Positions 1 through 9,665 of a stretch of DNA of 38,537 nt are shown here, piece after piece (positions within the stretch are counted from its first letter, which is position 1; each line of letters opens with the position of its first letter). A program made the position numbers and the translations under genes. The notes beneath the pieces were generated by a model. It was not told the origin of the DNA and made no database searches. It worked only from the letters and a program-made list of their open reading frames with translations. Location: assembly GCA_024364805.1 (NCBI GenBank), contig CM044491.1, forward strand, positions 128,312,553 to 128,351,089, written 5' to 3'. Source of the DNA: Euprymna scolopes (Eukaryota > Mollusca > Cephalopoda > Sepiida > Sepiolidae).

Positions 1-162
1 CTGGAATAGCGGATTACGCATTAAACGAACGCTCAAGGCACAGATCAGGGTTGCCAGGTTGGCTTCATTTTTAAGGTAGTTTGGCCATCAGAATTTCTGT
101 TTGGCTTTTTTTCCAAATTTGTCCCTTTTATGAACGAACGGTCAAGGCAGAGAGAGAGCGAG

Positions 163-209
<47 letters not shown>

Positions 210-1105
210 GTGAACGCTCAGCGGGGAGAGAGAAACAGAAAAGAGACAAAACACCGTGAAATTTACACAGGCCCACCTAGATCCGCCGAAAACCGTGCCG
301 GTGGAGATAATTTAACCACACATGTAAATATATACCTTTCTCCTATTAAAACTTTTTTTCATGAAATTTACTGTAGTAGTAGTACAAATATATTGCGAAA
401 CCATCATTCTCTCTCTGTCTCTCTCTTTAATATAAACAACGCCTAGAGGAGAGAGTGGGAGGGTTTTTTTTTTCATGAAATTTAATGTTGTAGGAGTAAA
501 CATATATTTTTAGAAAAATATTTCATGTTTCTTTCCTGGATTAGCGGAATAAACATCAAACGAAGGCTATTGTAAATTTCACGGTTTTTTGTTTCTTTTG
601 TTTTTCTCTCTCTCCCTAGACGTTGTTGACTTTCAAATATAAACATTTAGTAAATAACTGTGGAAACAGATTTTTAAATAGTTTTAATTAACGAAGACTC
701 TCTCTTTCTCTCTCTTTCTCTCTCTCTGTCTATCTATCTATCTATCTATCTACTCTGCCTTGAGCGTTCGTGTAATGTGTAATCCGTAGATAGATAGATA
801 GACAGAGATAGAGAAAGAGAGTCTTCGTTAATTAAAAATATTTAAAAATCTGTTTCCACAGTTATTTACTAGGGAGAGAGAGAAAAACAAAAGAAACAAA
901 AAAAAACGTGAAATTTACATTAGCCTTCGTTTGATGTGTATTCCGCTAATCAAGGAACGAAACATGAAATATTTTCTAAAAATATATGTTTACTCCTACA
1001 ACATTAAATTTCATGAAAAAAAACTCCCACTCTCTCCTCTAGGAATTGTTTATATTTAAGAGAGAGACATACACAGAGAGAATCATGGTTTCGCAATATA
1101 TTTGT
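1..1105. mobile_element. Foldback element, copy 1 (cut by window edge and by Helitron junction)
   Basis: Bases 1-751 (arm alpha) are inverted-repeated by 787-1105 (part of arm beta) around a spacer of about 35 bp at 752-786. Position 1 corresponds to 5593 of the complete copy at 5502-7180, so the outermost 90 bp lie off the window. The arms hold GATA/TATC and GA/CT microsatellites (for example 164-209 and 730-751) and no plausible gene. A 78-codon open frame at 210-446 has a near-identical counterpart in the other copy, but it is repeat sequence rather than a gene. Similarity to the other copy stops abruptly at 1105, where Helitron helicase sequence begins. No transposase is seen, so this looks like a non-autonomous element. 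The family is not one I can name. Confidence 0.8.
164..209. repeat. (GATA)n microsatellite in foldback arm
   Basis: This is a near-perfect tetranucleotide array. Equivalent arrays sit at the same place in the other foldback arms (about 5757-5818, and 6906-6925 in reverse complement), so it is part of the element. Confidence 0.9.
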
Positions 1106-2406
1106 CAATAATTTGTCAATGACATCTGGAGCCACTTCATCAAGAGAACTCTGGAGTGATCCATTGCGCATTTGCAGAAGCCATCTTGAAAACTCCTGTT
1201 CATTTGAATTTGCTCTCATGTTCTGTGTGAGGCTCATGTGATTAAAGCTATGCCATAAGTATGAGCGTTTGAGGCACACATCTAGCACAGCAGCAGGAGG
1301 AGCTCTCGGGACAACCGGAAGTGCTTGCCCGAAGTTGCCTCAAAGTAAGATTACTTTACCACCAAATGCAGTGTGGGTGTTCATTATATCTTTCAAGCAT
1401 TTATCAATGGCTTTCAGCGCATAGCATGGGATCATTGGAGCTTCATCAATAATGAAGACTTTAACTTGCATCAGAAAGTTTCCTTTCCTAGAGTTCGGTG
1501 GCACATGGCAGACACTTGTTTCGCATAGGGGAACCGGAAGCTTGAATATACTGTGCAAAGTTTTGCCGCATTTCAGCAGTGTTGCAGCAATACCAGTCCA
1601 AGCAGAAGTGTTTGTCTTAATGTTGTTCGCGTTAAGGTATTCATATAACTTGTGAAAAGATAGGTTTTTCCTGAACCACCGGGTGCATCCACATAAAACA
1701 ATCTATTTTCTGTTTGCTCACCTTGCTCAACAGAGAAGGCACTTGCAACCACAGCATTGAATATCTGCCTCTGTTCAATATTAAGAGAAGTCACATCTAT
1801 GTTAGAGTTTCCAACATCTCCTTCATGTCCAGGATGATCTCCAACTGGTTCAGGCAGACCAAACATGTTGCAATTCATGCAATTTTCCATGAATAAAGTA
1901 TTCAGAAAGTGGAGAGCAACATTTTCAGCAGTTATGTTATCATATCTAAGCAGCAGATCTTTGATCATAAAATGCTTATTCTCATTCCATAAATGCAGAA
2001 CATTCACGGGCTGGTTGAAGACGCACATCATGGAAAACATGGATAATAGTTGTCGTGGCATCTGATGAGCTGCTGCTTCTGTCAAAACTTCCTGAAATGC
2101 ATTGCCATTCTCAACCAGGCGCAGTCTGATGCATGCGTCTTTGAAGGTGGCCATTTCTTGACCATCGATTGTCTTCAAATCGCTGAAGGAAGTCGCTCCG
2201 GAGACATGAAGGAGCAACATCCTCAAATAAAATTTTTCTTCATTTCCAGGACTTGCAGAGTACATTCTGGTTAAAATGTTGCTGAATCTAATTCGCTGTG
2301 TCCACTTTGTTGTTTGTTTGTTGAATACATAATGCTCAGGTACAGGACAATAGAAAAGATTTCTTGCATTCTCATCTGTTTGATTGAGGTTGAACCAAGC
2401 TGTCAA
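1106..2406 (-). pseudogene. Helitron RepHel, PIF1-family helicase (truncated)
   Basis: This is the superfamily 1B helicase that unwinds DNA during Helitron transposition. The Walker A box GGSGKT is at 1663-1680, preceded by LNIEQRQIFNAV and DAP. Walker B, VFIIDEAPM, is near 1434-1459. The motif III region reads as a TGA codon (1342-1340) followed by GNFGQALPVVP, where the family expects GGDFRQ-like sequence, so both a stop and changed residues fall there. Frameshifts lie near 1645 and 1560. The block TQNMRA is still present near 1210-1230, but everything beyond about 1106, including the last helicase motifs, is missing because foldback DNA begins. About a third of the helicase is lost. Confidence 0.92.
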
Positions 2407-3461
2407 TGTGTGTCACGTTCTTCTGCTCTTGCTGCCGCCTGTCTTTGATTCCCTTCTCTATAGTAAACATGCTGCTCATCAGGCAAATGTACAGCCAAGC
2501 GATAAACAGTGTGGGATTGAGCATGCATTTTGAACTCTGACAATCTCCAAAAGCCCTCTGGAGGAGACACATATCTACATGACAAAAACTGTTTAACTTC
2601 ATTGTGTTCATGTATTCCAGTGGGCTCATTATTATCTAAAACATGTCTGATTTCCATGTTTGCACAATCGTGACCTTTATATATATATATATATTTGAAT
2701 AAATATTTTACGCTTTTCTCCGAGGAACACACTTCAACATTAATATGGGCACGGTATTTTTCCAGTAGATACTTATTCTATGGGACAACGAATCTGTTGT
2801 CAACCTCATGAGTGCCAACTTGTACCTTTTCTCAATTGTTTCTTCGTCTGTACACTGGATATCCGGATACATTTGTATTCGTTTCTATAAGGAAATCTTT
2901 TGGATTTTTTTTCTCACATGTTCCATCAACCATGCATACAGAATTAGGATTTGATATCCCACATGGACCATGTATCATCAATGTTCTCACGCATTCTCTC
3001 AACTCTCGGTAGTCTAATGAAGGTATTTCAGCACAAACCATTTCATCAATTTGTTCTCTTCTCCTCAGTTTGTCTTCTTCTCGCAGCATTACCAAAAGGT
3101 GGCAATGTGGTAGACCGCGCTTTTGAAATTCAATGACATAGATATGAGCAACTGGAACACCAAATATATGTCTATCCTTGATATCAATCAAAAGTTCCTT
3201 TAGGTGGATGTTATAAAATCGTGCAACTAAATCTGGCCTGTTTTGTGTTGTTTCATGCGGTCCAAGGTTCTCTGTGATTTCTCGACATTTTGCGTTACAC
3301 GTGTATGTCAAAAAAATATCTGGTTTTCCAAATTTGCAGACAATCGCCATGGCATCTTGATATGCTTGTTGCATGTTTCTCGGACTTCCTGGGAATGTAG
3401 AAGGCAAAATGACTGGAACACCTGCCTCTTGATGCTCATTCTGTCTTCCTAGGTGATCCAT
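2403..3461 (-). pseudogene. Helitron RepHel, HUH Rep endonuclease
   Basis: This is the rolling-circle nuclease that nicks and joins element ends. Rep motif 1 is visible as FLTYTCN and motif 2 as KRGLPHCHLLVML, with the His-x-His metal ligands at 3099-3107. Motif 3, with the two catalytic tyrosines, follows at about 2675-2715 as KYLFKYIYIYKG. Two stops lie between motifs 2 and 3 (between 2740 and 2832). Motif 3 carries two extra codons (Ile-Tyr) made by a TA dinucleotide run at 2678-2694. The segment ends in a frameshift near 2405 at a CA run. Family assignment is secure. Confidence 0.92.
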
Positions 3462-4362
3462 GAGACCCGAATAAAGTGCAACTCTTAATTGTGCTTGGTA
3501 TATTTTGAATGAAGTTCAGATGGCATCCCTCCACCTTCACATAAGCGTCAACAATATATTGTTGCAATAATTTTCCAGCTCGATGCAAAGCACTAAAGCC
3601 ATCTCTGATTGCTAGCCGGTATTAGTAAAACTCTTGCATGGTGACTTTGGTGCGAACACGAGTTTGGCGTTGCGCCACATGAGCCATTTGTATATGCCAT
3701 CCTGATTCTCCATTCGGAAAGAGAAGAGGATAAACCATGGGATCAAGATGGAAAGAGATGTAAGCAATCCTCTACCTCTGTTGACCTATGGGATAAACAA
3801 TGATATCACGATGTACTGGAGGTGCACCATTATCACCAACGAATATGGTAGCGATCTTATTGCCTGATTGGTTGTTGTATGTCCTTCTGTCAGGGCCAGG
3901 GATGAAGTGCATGGTTACTTGTCTTGGTGACATGTTCTCAATTGCAGCTCTCTCTTGTTCTTGTTGTTCAGTATCCTTCATATTATGGTATGCTGCTGCA
4001 TAAGGATTATTAATCAGTGCTTCATTTATCTTTAAAAAAACAGACACTAAACAGTTAGCATTTTCTGGAGCATTTACTCTATTGTGTACGGCTTTATTGG
4101 TTTCTATGATGTACAGCTGGCCATATCTTCTCTCTTCAGGGTCATTTGCATGGAGGTTGCTTGCGTAGTTGTAAGTTTGACCTTGTAAACGGAAACAATA
4201 GGGTCCACGTCCTGGAGGGGGTCTTATATTGGCACCAAAAGATGCAAAAGCAAATGCAGAATTATAGTTTCTTATATTCTGCCTGAAATTTGCACTCTCG
4301 GCATTGTTGGTATCAAATAATAATCTTAAATTTTCGGGGTAAACTTGTAAGGGGGGTAGCAT
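3462..4362 (-). pseudogene. Helitron RepHel, Helitron-like N domain
   Basis: The frame 4362-3772 contains typical landmarks of the Helitron-like N-terminal domain: LPPLQVYPENL at its start, NSAFAFASFGANI, then RRYGQLYIIE and RDIIVYPIGQQ at its end. It continues, past a TAG near 3770, with DPMVYPLLFPNGESGWH, the usual next block. A TAA follows QEFY near 3629, and the frame shifts once near 3500 before joining the Rep block at 3461. The domain precedes the Rep nuclease in Helitron proteins and is assumed to help with DNA binding during rolling-circle replication. It is not translatable as it stands. Confidence 0.85.
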
Positions 4363-4384
4363 TATTTTCCGTTATGACAGCAAT

Positions 4385-4884
4385 TTAGTTGTTCTTTTGG
4401 AATCTTAAGGCTCTGCTAAATTGACATCGGACATCCATGGCCCCAATGTAATATATTTGGCGTTCCATATTGTGGGCATTTCTATGACGTTGAACTTTAT
4501 TTCGCTCATTTTCAAGATAATTTTGGCGCTCTTGTTGATTCATATTATTTCTTTTTACATGGTCCCTGTTTCTCATGTGTTCTAAAAATTGCTGCCTTTC
4601 TTCCATATTCATATTATTTCTTTTTACTAGGTCCCTGTTTCTCATGTTTTCTAGGAATTGCTGTCTTTCTTCCATATTCATATTTCTCCTTACGTGATCT
4701 CTATTTCTCAAATGGTCAAGATGTAATTCTCGCTCATTCTGGCTCATATTAAGCCTTTGTTGTTGCATTCTTTGTCTGTTTCGATCACGGATGTATTGTC
4801 TTTCCTCTTCTCGCAAACGCTGTCGTCTGATTCTCTGTCTCTCTCTCTTGCTGCTTCTCTTTGCTGTGTTCTTCTCTCATCCAT
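4385..4884 (-). pseudogene. Helitron RepHel, basic N-terminal region
   Basis: The likely original start is the ATG at 4884 (reads MDERRTQQREAAR). The frame slips by one in a GA-rich run near 4838. After that a 143-codon frame (4816-4385) carries repeats of a roughly 20-residue charged unit, as in MEERQQFLENMRNRD, about four times. Such Arg/Glu/Gln/Asn-rich repeats are common ahead of the nuclease in animal Helitron proteins and probably form a coiled coil or bind nucleic acid. At the end lies a short CCHNGK-type cysteine/histidine cluster (about 4370-4395), reached only after another frameshift, which leads into the next block. Clearly Helitron by context; the repeat itself has no certain function. 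Confidence 0.75.
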
Positions 4885-4925
4885 TGCTCTAGATGAGCCA
4901 AACCGTCTGTGTTTAATCTGTCAAT

Positions 4926-5219
4926 AATAAATGAATTTTCTGTTTTTTTCTCTCTCTCCCTTGAGCGTTCTCTTTTTTTCTCTCTGCCTGGGTTAGCAGA
5001 CGATAATAATTATTTGAAGCCAAATTTTTCAGAAAAAAAAAGAAAAGAAGGCCAAATTTAAAAGCGCAGGCACATTTTGAAGTAAAAATGGCTAACAAAA
5101 AGCAAAATTGAAAATTAAAGGAAAATTGACTATATCGAAGTTGTTGACTTTCAAATAGAAACATTTAGTAAGTAACTATGTAAACAGATTTTAACATATT
5201 TTTAATTAACGAAGACCGC

Positions 5220-5262
<43 letters not shown>

Positions 5263-5499
5263 CCTATCTATCTATCTATCTATCCGCCTTGAGCGTGTGT
5301 ACAGAAAATGGCCGAACTTGAAAAAAAAGCCAAACAGAAACTCTGATGGCCAAACTACTTTTTCTTTTTTTCTTTTCCCTCCCCCATCTATCCCCCCCTC
5401 TATCTCTCTCCCCCTCTTACTCCTCTATCTCCCCCCTCTCCCCCTCTCTATCCTCTTGGCTTTGTTTATATCTAACAGCAATCAGTCGTAGTTGCGAGA
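4926..5499. mobile_element. Diverged foldback-family remnant
   Basis: Bases 5140-5290 match the inner part of a foldback arm (GTTGTTGACTTTCAAATA, then ATTAACGAAGAC and CT/TATC arrays). Directly after it, 5290-5370 matches the outer part of an arm (GCCAAACAGAAA, then TGATGGCCAAACT), with the middle of the arm absent. Short pieces such as CCTTGAGCGTTCT near 4969 recur in 4926-5140. It therefore looks like a shorter or rearranged relative of the two main foldback copies. A pyrimidine-rich tract occupies 5362-5455. Two weak open frames over the tract are low-complexity. Confidence 0.55.
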
Positions 5500-5501
5500 A
5501 T

Positions 5502-5765
5502 ATCCTTCTATATATTAATACGCTTGTAACTATCTATCTATCTATGTGTGTCACACTTTCCGGCAAATTTGATTGGTTGAGAAGATTTTATTCTGGAATA
5601 GCGGATTACACATTAAACGAACACTCAAGGCAGAGATCAGGGTTGCCAGGTTGGCTTTATTTTAAAAGCAGTTTGGCCATCAGAATTTCTGTTTGGCTTT
5701 TTTTTCCAAATTTGTCCCTTTTCTGAACGAACGCTCAAGGCAGAGAAGGAGCGAGAGATAGATAT

Positions 5766-5818
<53 letters not shown>

Positions 5819-7180
5819 GTAAACGCTGAAGGGAGAGAGCGAAAAACAAAAGAAAAAAAACCGTGGAAATTACACGGGCCCATCTAGATCCGGCGAAACC
5901 GTGCCGGTGGAGATAATTTAACCACACATGTATATATACACCTTTCTCCTATTAAAACTTTTTTCATGAAATTTACTGTAGTAGTAGTACAACTATATTG
6001 CGAAACCATGATTATCTCTCTGTATGTCTCTTTCTTAAATATAAACAATTCCTAGAGGAGAGAGTGGGAGGTTTTTTCCTGAAATTTAATGTTGTAGGAG
6101 AAAACATATATTTTTAGAAAAATATTTCATGTTTCGTTCCTGGATTAGCGGAATACACACCAAACGAAGGCTAATGTAAATTTCACGTTTTTTTGTTTCT
6201 TTTGTTTTTCTCTCTCTCCCTATTAAATAACTGTGGAAACAGATTTTAAAATATTTTTAATTAACGAAGACTCTCTCTTTCTCTATCTCTGTCTATCTAT
6301 CTATCTACGGATTACACATAAAATGAACGCTCAAGACAGAGTAGATAGATAGATAGCTAGATAGATAGATAGATAGACAGAGAGAGAGAGAGAGAGAAAG
6401 AGAGAGAAAGAGAGAGTCTTCGTTAATTAAAAATATTTTAAAATCTGTTCCACAGTTATTTACTAAATGTTTATATTTGAAAGTCAACAACATCTAGGGA
6501 GAGAGAGAAACACAAAAGAAACAAAACACCGTGACATCTACAATAGCCTTCGTTTGATGTGTATTCCGCTAATCCACGAACGAAACATGAAATATTTTTC
6601 TAAAAATATATGTTTACTCCTACAACATTAAATTTCATGAAAAAAAACTCCCACTCTCTCCTCTAGGCGTTGTTTATATTAAAGAGAGAGACAGAGAGAG
6701 AATGATGGTTTCGCAATATATTTGTACTACTACTACAGTAAATTTCATGAAAAAAAGTTTTAATAGGAGAAAGGTATATATTTACATGTGTGGTTAAATT
6801 ATCTCCACCGGCACGGTTTTCGGCGGATCTAGGTGGACCCGTGTAAATTTCACGGTGTTTTGTCTCTTTTCTGTTTCTCTCTCTCCGTTGAGCGTTCACT
6901 CTCTCTCTCTATCTATCTATCTATCTCTCGCTCTCTCTCTCTCTCTCTGCCTTGAGCGTTCGTTCAGAAAAGGGACAAATTTGGAAAAAAAGCCAAACAG
7001 AAATTCTGATGGCCAAACTACTTTTAAAATGAAGCAAACCTGGCAACCCTGATCTCTGCCTTGAGCGTTCGTTTAATGCGTAATCCGCTATTCCAGAATA
7101 AAATCTTCTCAACCAATCAAATTTGCCGGAAAGTGTGACACACATAGATAGATAGATAGTTACAAGCGTATTTATATATA
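5502..7180. mobile_element. Foldback element, copy 2 (complete)
   Basis: The arms 5502-6307 (beta) and 6343-7180 (alpha) are inverted repeats of each other around a spacer of about 35 bp (6308-6342). The outermost bases, TATATATTAATACGCTTG at 5505 and their reverse complement near 7165, still pair well. The alpha arm has about 33 bp (GTTGACTTTCAAATATAAAC and neighbours) that the beta arm lacks. The arms contain (GATA)n and (GA)n arrays and repeated short modules but no believable gene. Size and structure suit a foldback or long-TIR DNA transposon derivative without its own transposase. No clear target-site duplication was seen. Confidence 0.8.
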
Positions 7181-7347
7181 GATAATTGCCTGTGAATGCG
7201 TTGGTTAATACACATAAGCTACAATCGGAAGACTTCTGCACAGAACCTGAAATTGAGAAAAAAACGGAAATATGGATTTACGGCATATGGGGCAAACAAA
7301 GTTTACACTGTATAATCGTTGAGTAACTAACTTTTGTGTGTATTTTT
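7181..7347. other. Unique spacer between foldback element and LINE
   Basis: No repeat or gene recognised; AT-rich single-copy-looking sequence. Confidence 0.5.
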
Positions 7348-9425
7348 TTTACATAGGCGTCACCATGTTGTCCATGGTATCTACGTTAAGTTTTTTTATT
7401 ACATTTTCACCAAAACAAGACACACTGCCACTTTGATGTAGGGAGCTACTATCAGGGACATAATCTACAGGGGTGCTATGTGGGAAGTTGGGCAGCGAGA
7501 TGTCAGTTCACGTTACACTTGAACTTCTGCATGTCAGTACAGTTAAGGAAACAGGAACCCGGAATGGAATTCCAAAGTCTAGTAGTGCTGGAGAAGAAAC
7601 TAATGGCGTAGAACGCTCTCTTACATCTAGGGATCTCTACTTTGAATGGGTATGATGTAGATTCTTATCGGGTGTGTCGAGGGTATTTACGTCGACGAGG
7701 TACGCGTGCTTGCAGTTCATCGGAGCATTCACTGCTAAAGTACTTGTAGAAGAGGCAGAGGGATGCTACATTCCGTCGATTGGACAGAGGCTGAAGCTTA
7801 GATGACTGTTCAGGACCTATCAGGTTGGCGACTCTCTTTTAAACCTTGTCTATGAGCAAGAGGCTAGTAGCAGATGGACCAGCCCAAATATGACAACAAT
7901 ACTCCATACATGGGCGAATAATGGCTTTATAGAGGCACAGGATATTTTCGGGCGTTAGTAGCTTTCTAAAACGGTAGAGAGAAACTACCGTCTTCGCAGC
8001 GGTCCTGGCAATGCTCTCAATGTAATTGTTCCAACTCATGTTTCCTGTGAACGTTAGATCGAGGAGTGTAAAATATGTACTCTCAGATAAAGGGTCATTG
8101 GCCATTGCTATTGCTTGTAGAGAAAATTTCTTGTAATTATTTAAGGGAACCAGTTTGGTCCTGGCCACATTGCATGTGACGATACATTTTTACCTCCATT
8201 CCACTACACATCGGAGGTCATTCTCAAGTGTATCTTCCATTTCTTTAGATATGTGTTCTTTTGTTTTCCTGTTGTGTCTGTTGGAGAGTGTAGTGGCATC
8301 AGCATATATACCCATCTCATAGATAATTTTGTCAGGGAGTTTATTTATGAATATTAGGAATAATAGAGGGCCGACTAAAGACCCTTGTGGCACTCCCGTA
8401 TTTATATCATATTGATTAGATGTAGGACCGTCGAGGACAACCTGGAGTTTTATCTCATCTAAGAAGGATTTAATTATGTTAAGTATTCCTCAAGTAATAC
8501 CGTATACTCTGATTTTCCATAGTAGACCTTCATGCCATACCCTGGCAAAAGCCTTAGATATATCTAGAGCTACCGCTTTACCCTCCCCTGCTTTGTCCAG
8601 TGAATGTTATATACGTTCTGTGATTACAGTTAGAATGTCTTCTTTGGAACGGGCTTGCCTAAACCCGTATTGTTGGTCGGTCAGAAGTTTAGCATCCGTA
8701 AGGTGATGGGTTAGAGCTTGGTTCATTATGGACTCAAATATTTTGGTGAAAAGTGGGAGGAGGCTAATTGGGCGGTAATTTAATGGGTCAGTTCTTTCGC
8801 CAGAATGCTTGAAAACTGGTGCAACAGAATCCGTTTTCAAGCAGGCAGGACAGCAAGATTCATTAAGTCATTTGTTGTAAAGTTTGCAGAGAACTAGAGT
8901 TACTGCGGCGGAGCACTTTTTTAATAGTACAACCTTGATCTGAACAGGTCCACATGGTTTCTCAGTGTCAACATTTTTCATGATAGCATGCACCTGAGAG
9001 AGGTGATTTTCAGATCGTCTAGTGTGGCGTCTGTTGGCAAAAGAAAAGTCAGGGAAAGGGTGATTAGCTGGTCTAGTGTAGTGTTTGAGGCAAACCGACT
9101 GGCAAGCATGTTAGCATTCTCGGTTGCTGAGCAAACAGACTCATGATTGTTGGATAGTGGGGGAATTGTTGATTGCCCATTATTTACTACACTGTTGTAG
9201 ATTTTCCAGAAGTCACGGGTTCCTAATTTCTGTGCTTCGATGCGTTTTTGGTTGTTTCATTAAATTCTCTCTTAACGCTTTTCTTACTTCTGGCTTCTAT
9301 ATATGTCTGTCTGTTTGAAATGGACATATGGCGGTTAAATCTGCGGTACGTATGCTGGCTTTGTGCAATGGCAGCTTCATAAGTAAACTATTGGGGAGAG
9401 TGGGACTTGCTGTAAATTCTTATAT
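7348..9425 (-). pseudogene. LINE family A copy 1, reverse transcriptase ORF (5' truncated)
   Basis: This is a non-LTR retrotransposon of the jockey/CR1/I type. On the minus strand it runs from the linker before RT (EARSKK near 9290) through NYRPISLLP (8607-8840), DISRAFARVWHEGLL (about 8520-8580), PQGSLVGPLLFLIF (8350-8393), the catalytic box as YADA instead of YADD (8294-8305), and the thumb block GNMSWNNYIESIA (about 8000-8050), to the C-terminus near 7500. The second catalytic Asp is thus lost. Frames change several times (7839-8168, 8190-8393 and 8607-8840 are separate). No endonuclease domain remains. The 3' end is shared with the copy at 16499 down to an A-rich tail at 7348. The exact clade needs a tree. 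Confidence 0.85.
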
Positions 9426-9429
9426 ATTT

Positions 9430-9665
9430 TGGCAAAGATAAGAGTGGGGGAAATTATCGATAGTGTTTTCAGATGGACGTGTTTTTCTCGTGAAAGATTG
9501 ATTAGAGCTCAGACGAACACTTCCTATGAAAATAACGATAAAGCAGAGACACACTCGCAACATATCTTCTGTGAGAAAGAGTTTGCAGGGAAGAGAAAAC
9601 GGTATCCACTACTAGGCTACGAATTCTATTTTGAACTCTATCAGTGCAGGATAATCTTTTCTAGT
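9430..9665 (-). pseudogene. LINE family B fragment (C-terminal ORF part)
   Basis: About 235 bp match the C-terminal coding region of the family B LINE at 17975-18225 in the same orientation. Shared blocks include TTTCTCGTGAAAGATTG and GTTTGCAGGGAAGAGAAAA-like sequence. It lies directly upstream of the 5' end of LINE A copy 1. It is too short to code for anything. An 88-codon plus-strand frame across it is a shadow. Confidence 0.7.

Larger units (their letters stand above)
1106..4918 (-). mobile_element. Decayed autonomous Helitron (RepHel), 3' end of gene lost
   Basis: Read on the minus strand, this stretch holds the parts of an animal Helitron RepHel protein in the normal order: a basic N-terminal region, the Helitron-like N domain, an HUH Rep nuclease and the start of a PIF1-family helicase. 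It is broken by at least four in-frame stops and about six frameshifts. It ends inside the helicase, where foldback sequence takes over at 1105. No Helitron terminus (5' TC, or 3' CTRR with a hairpin) was found, so neither true end may be present. A 10-bp direct repeat, TGTCAATAAT, lies at both edges (1103-1112 and 4919-4928). Confidence 0.9.

Noticed and set aside
210-446. 78-codon frame repeated nearly unchanged at 6663-6899
   Set aside because: Its conservation is explained by the foldback copies being nearly identical. It has no domain, and the matching frame depends on microsatellite-rich DNA.
1004-1288. 94-codon minus frame that looks like one protein
   Set aside because: It runs from the helicase relic into foldback DNA across the junction at 1105; a chance fusion, not a gene.
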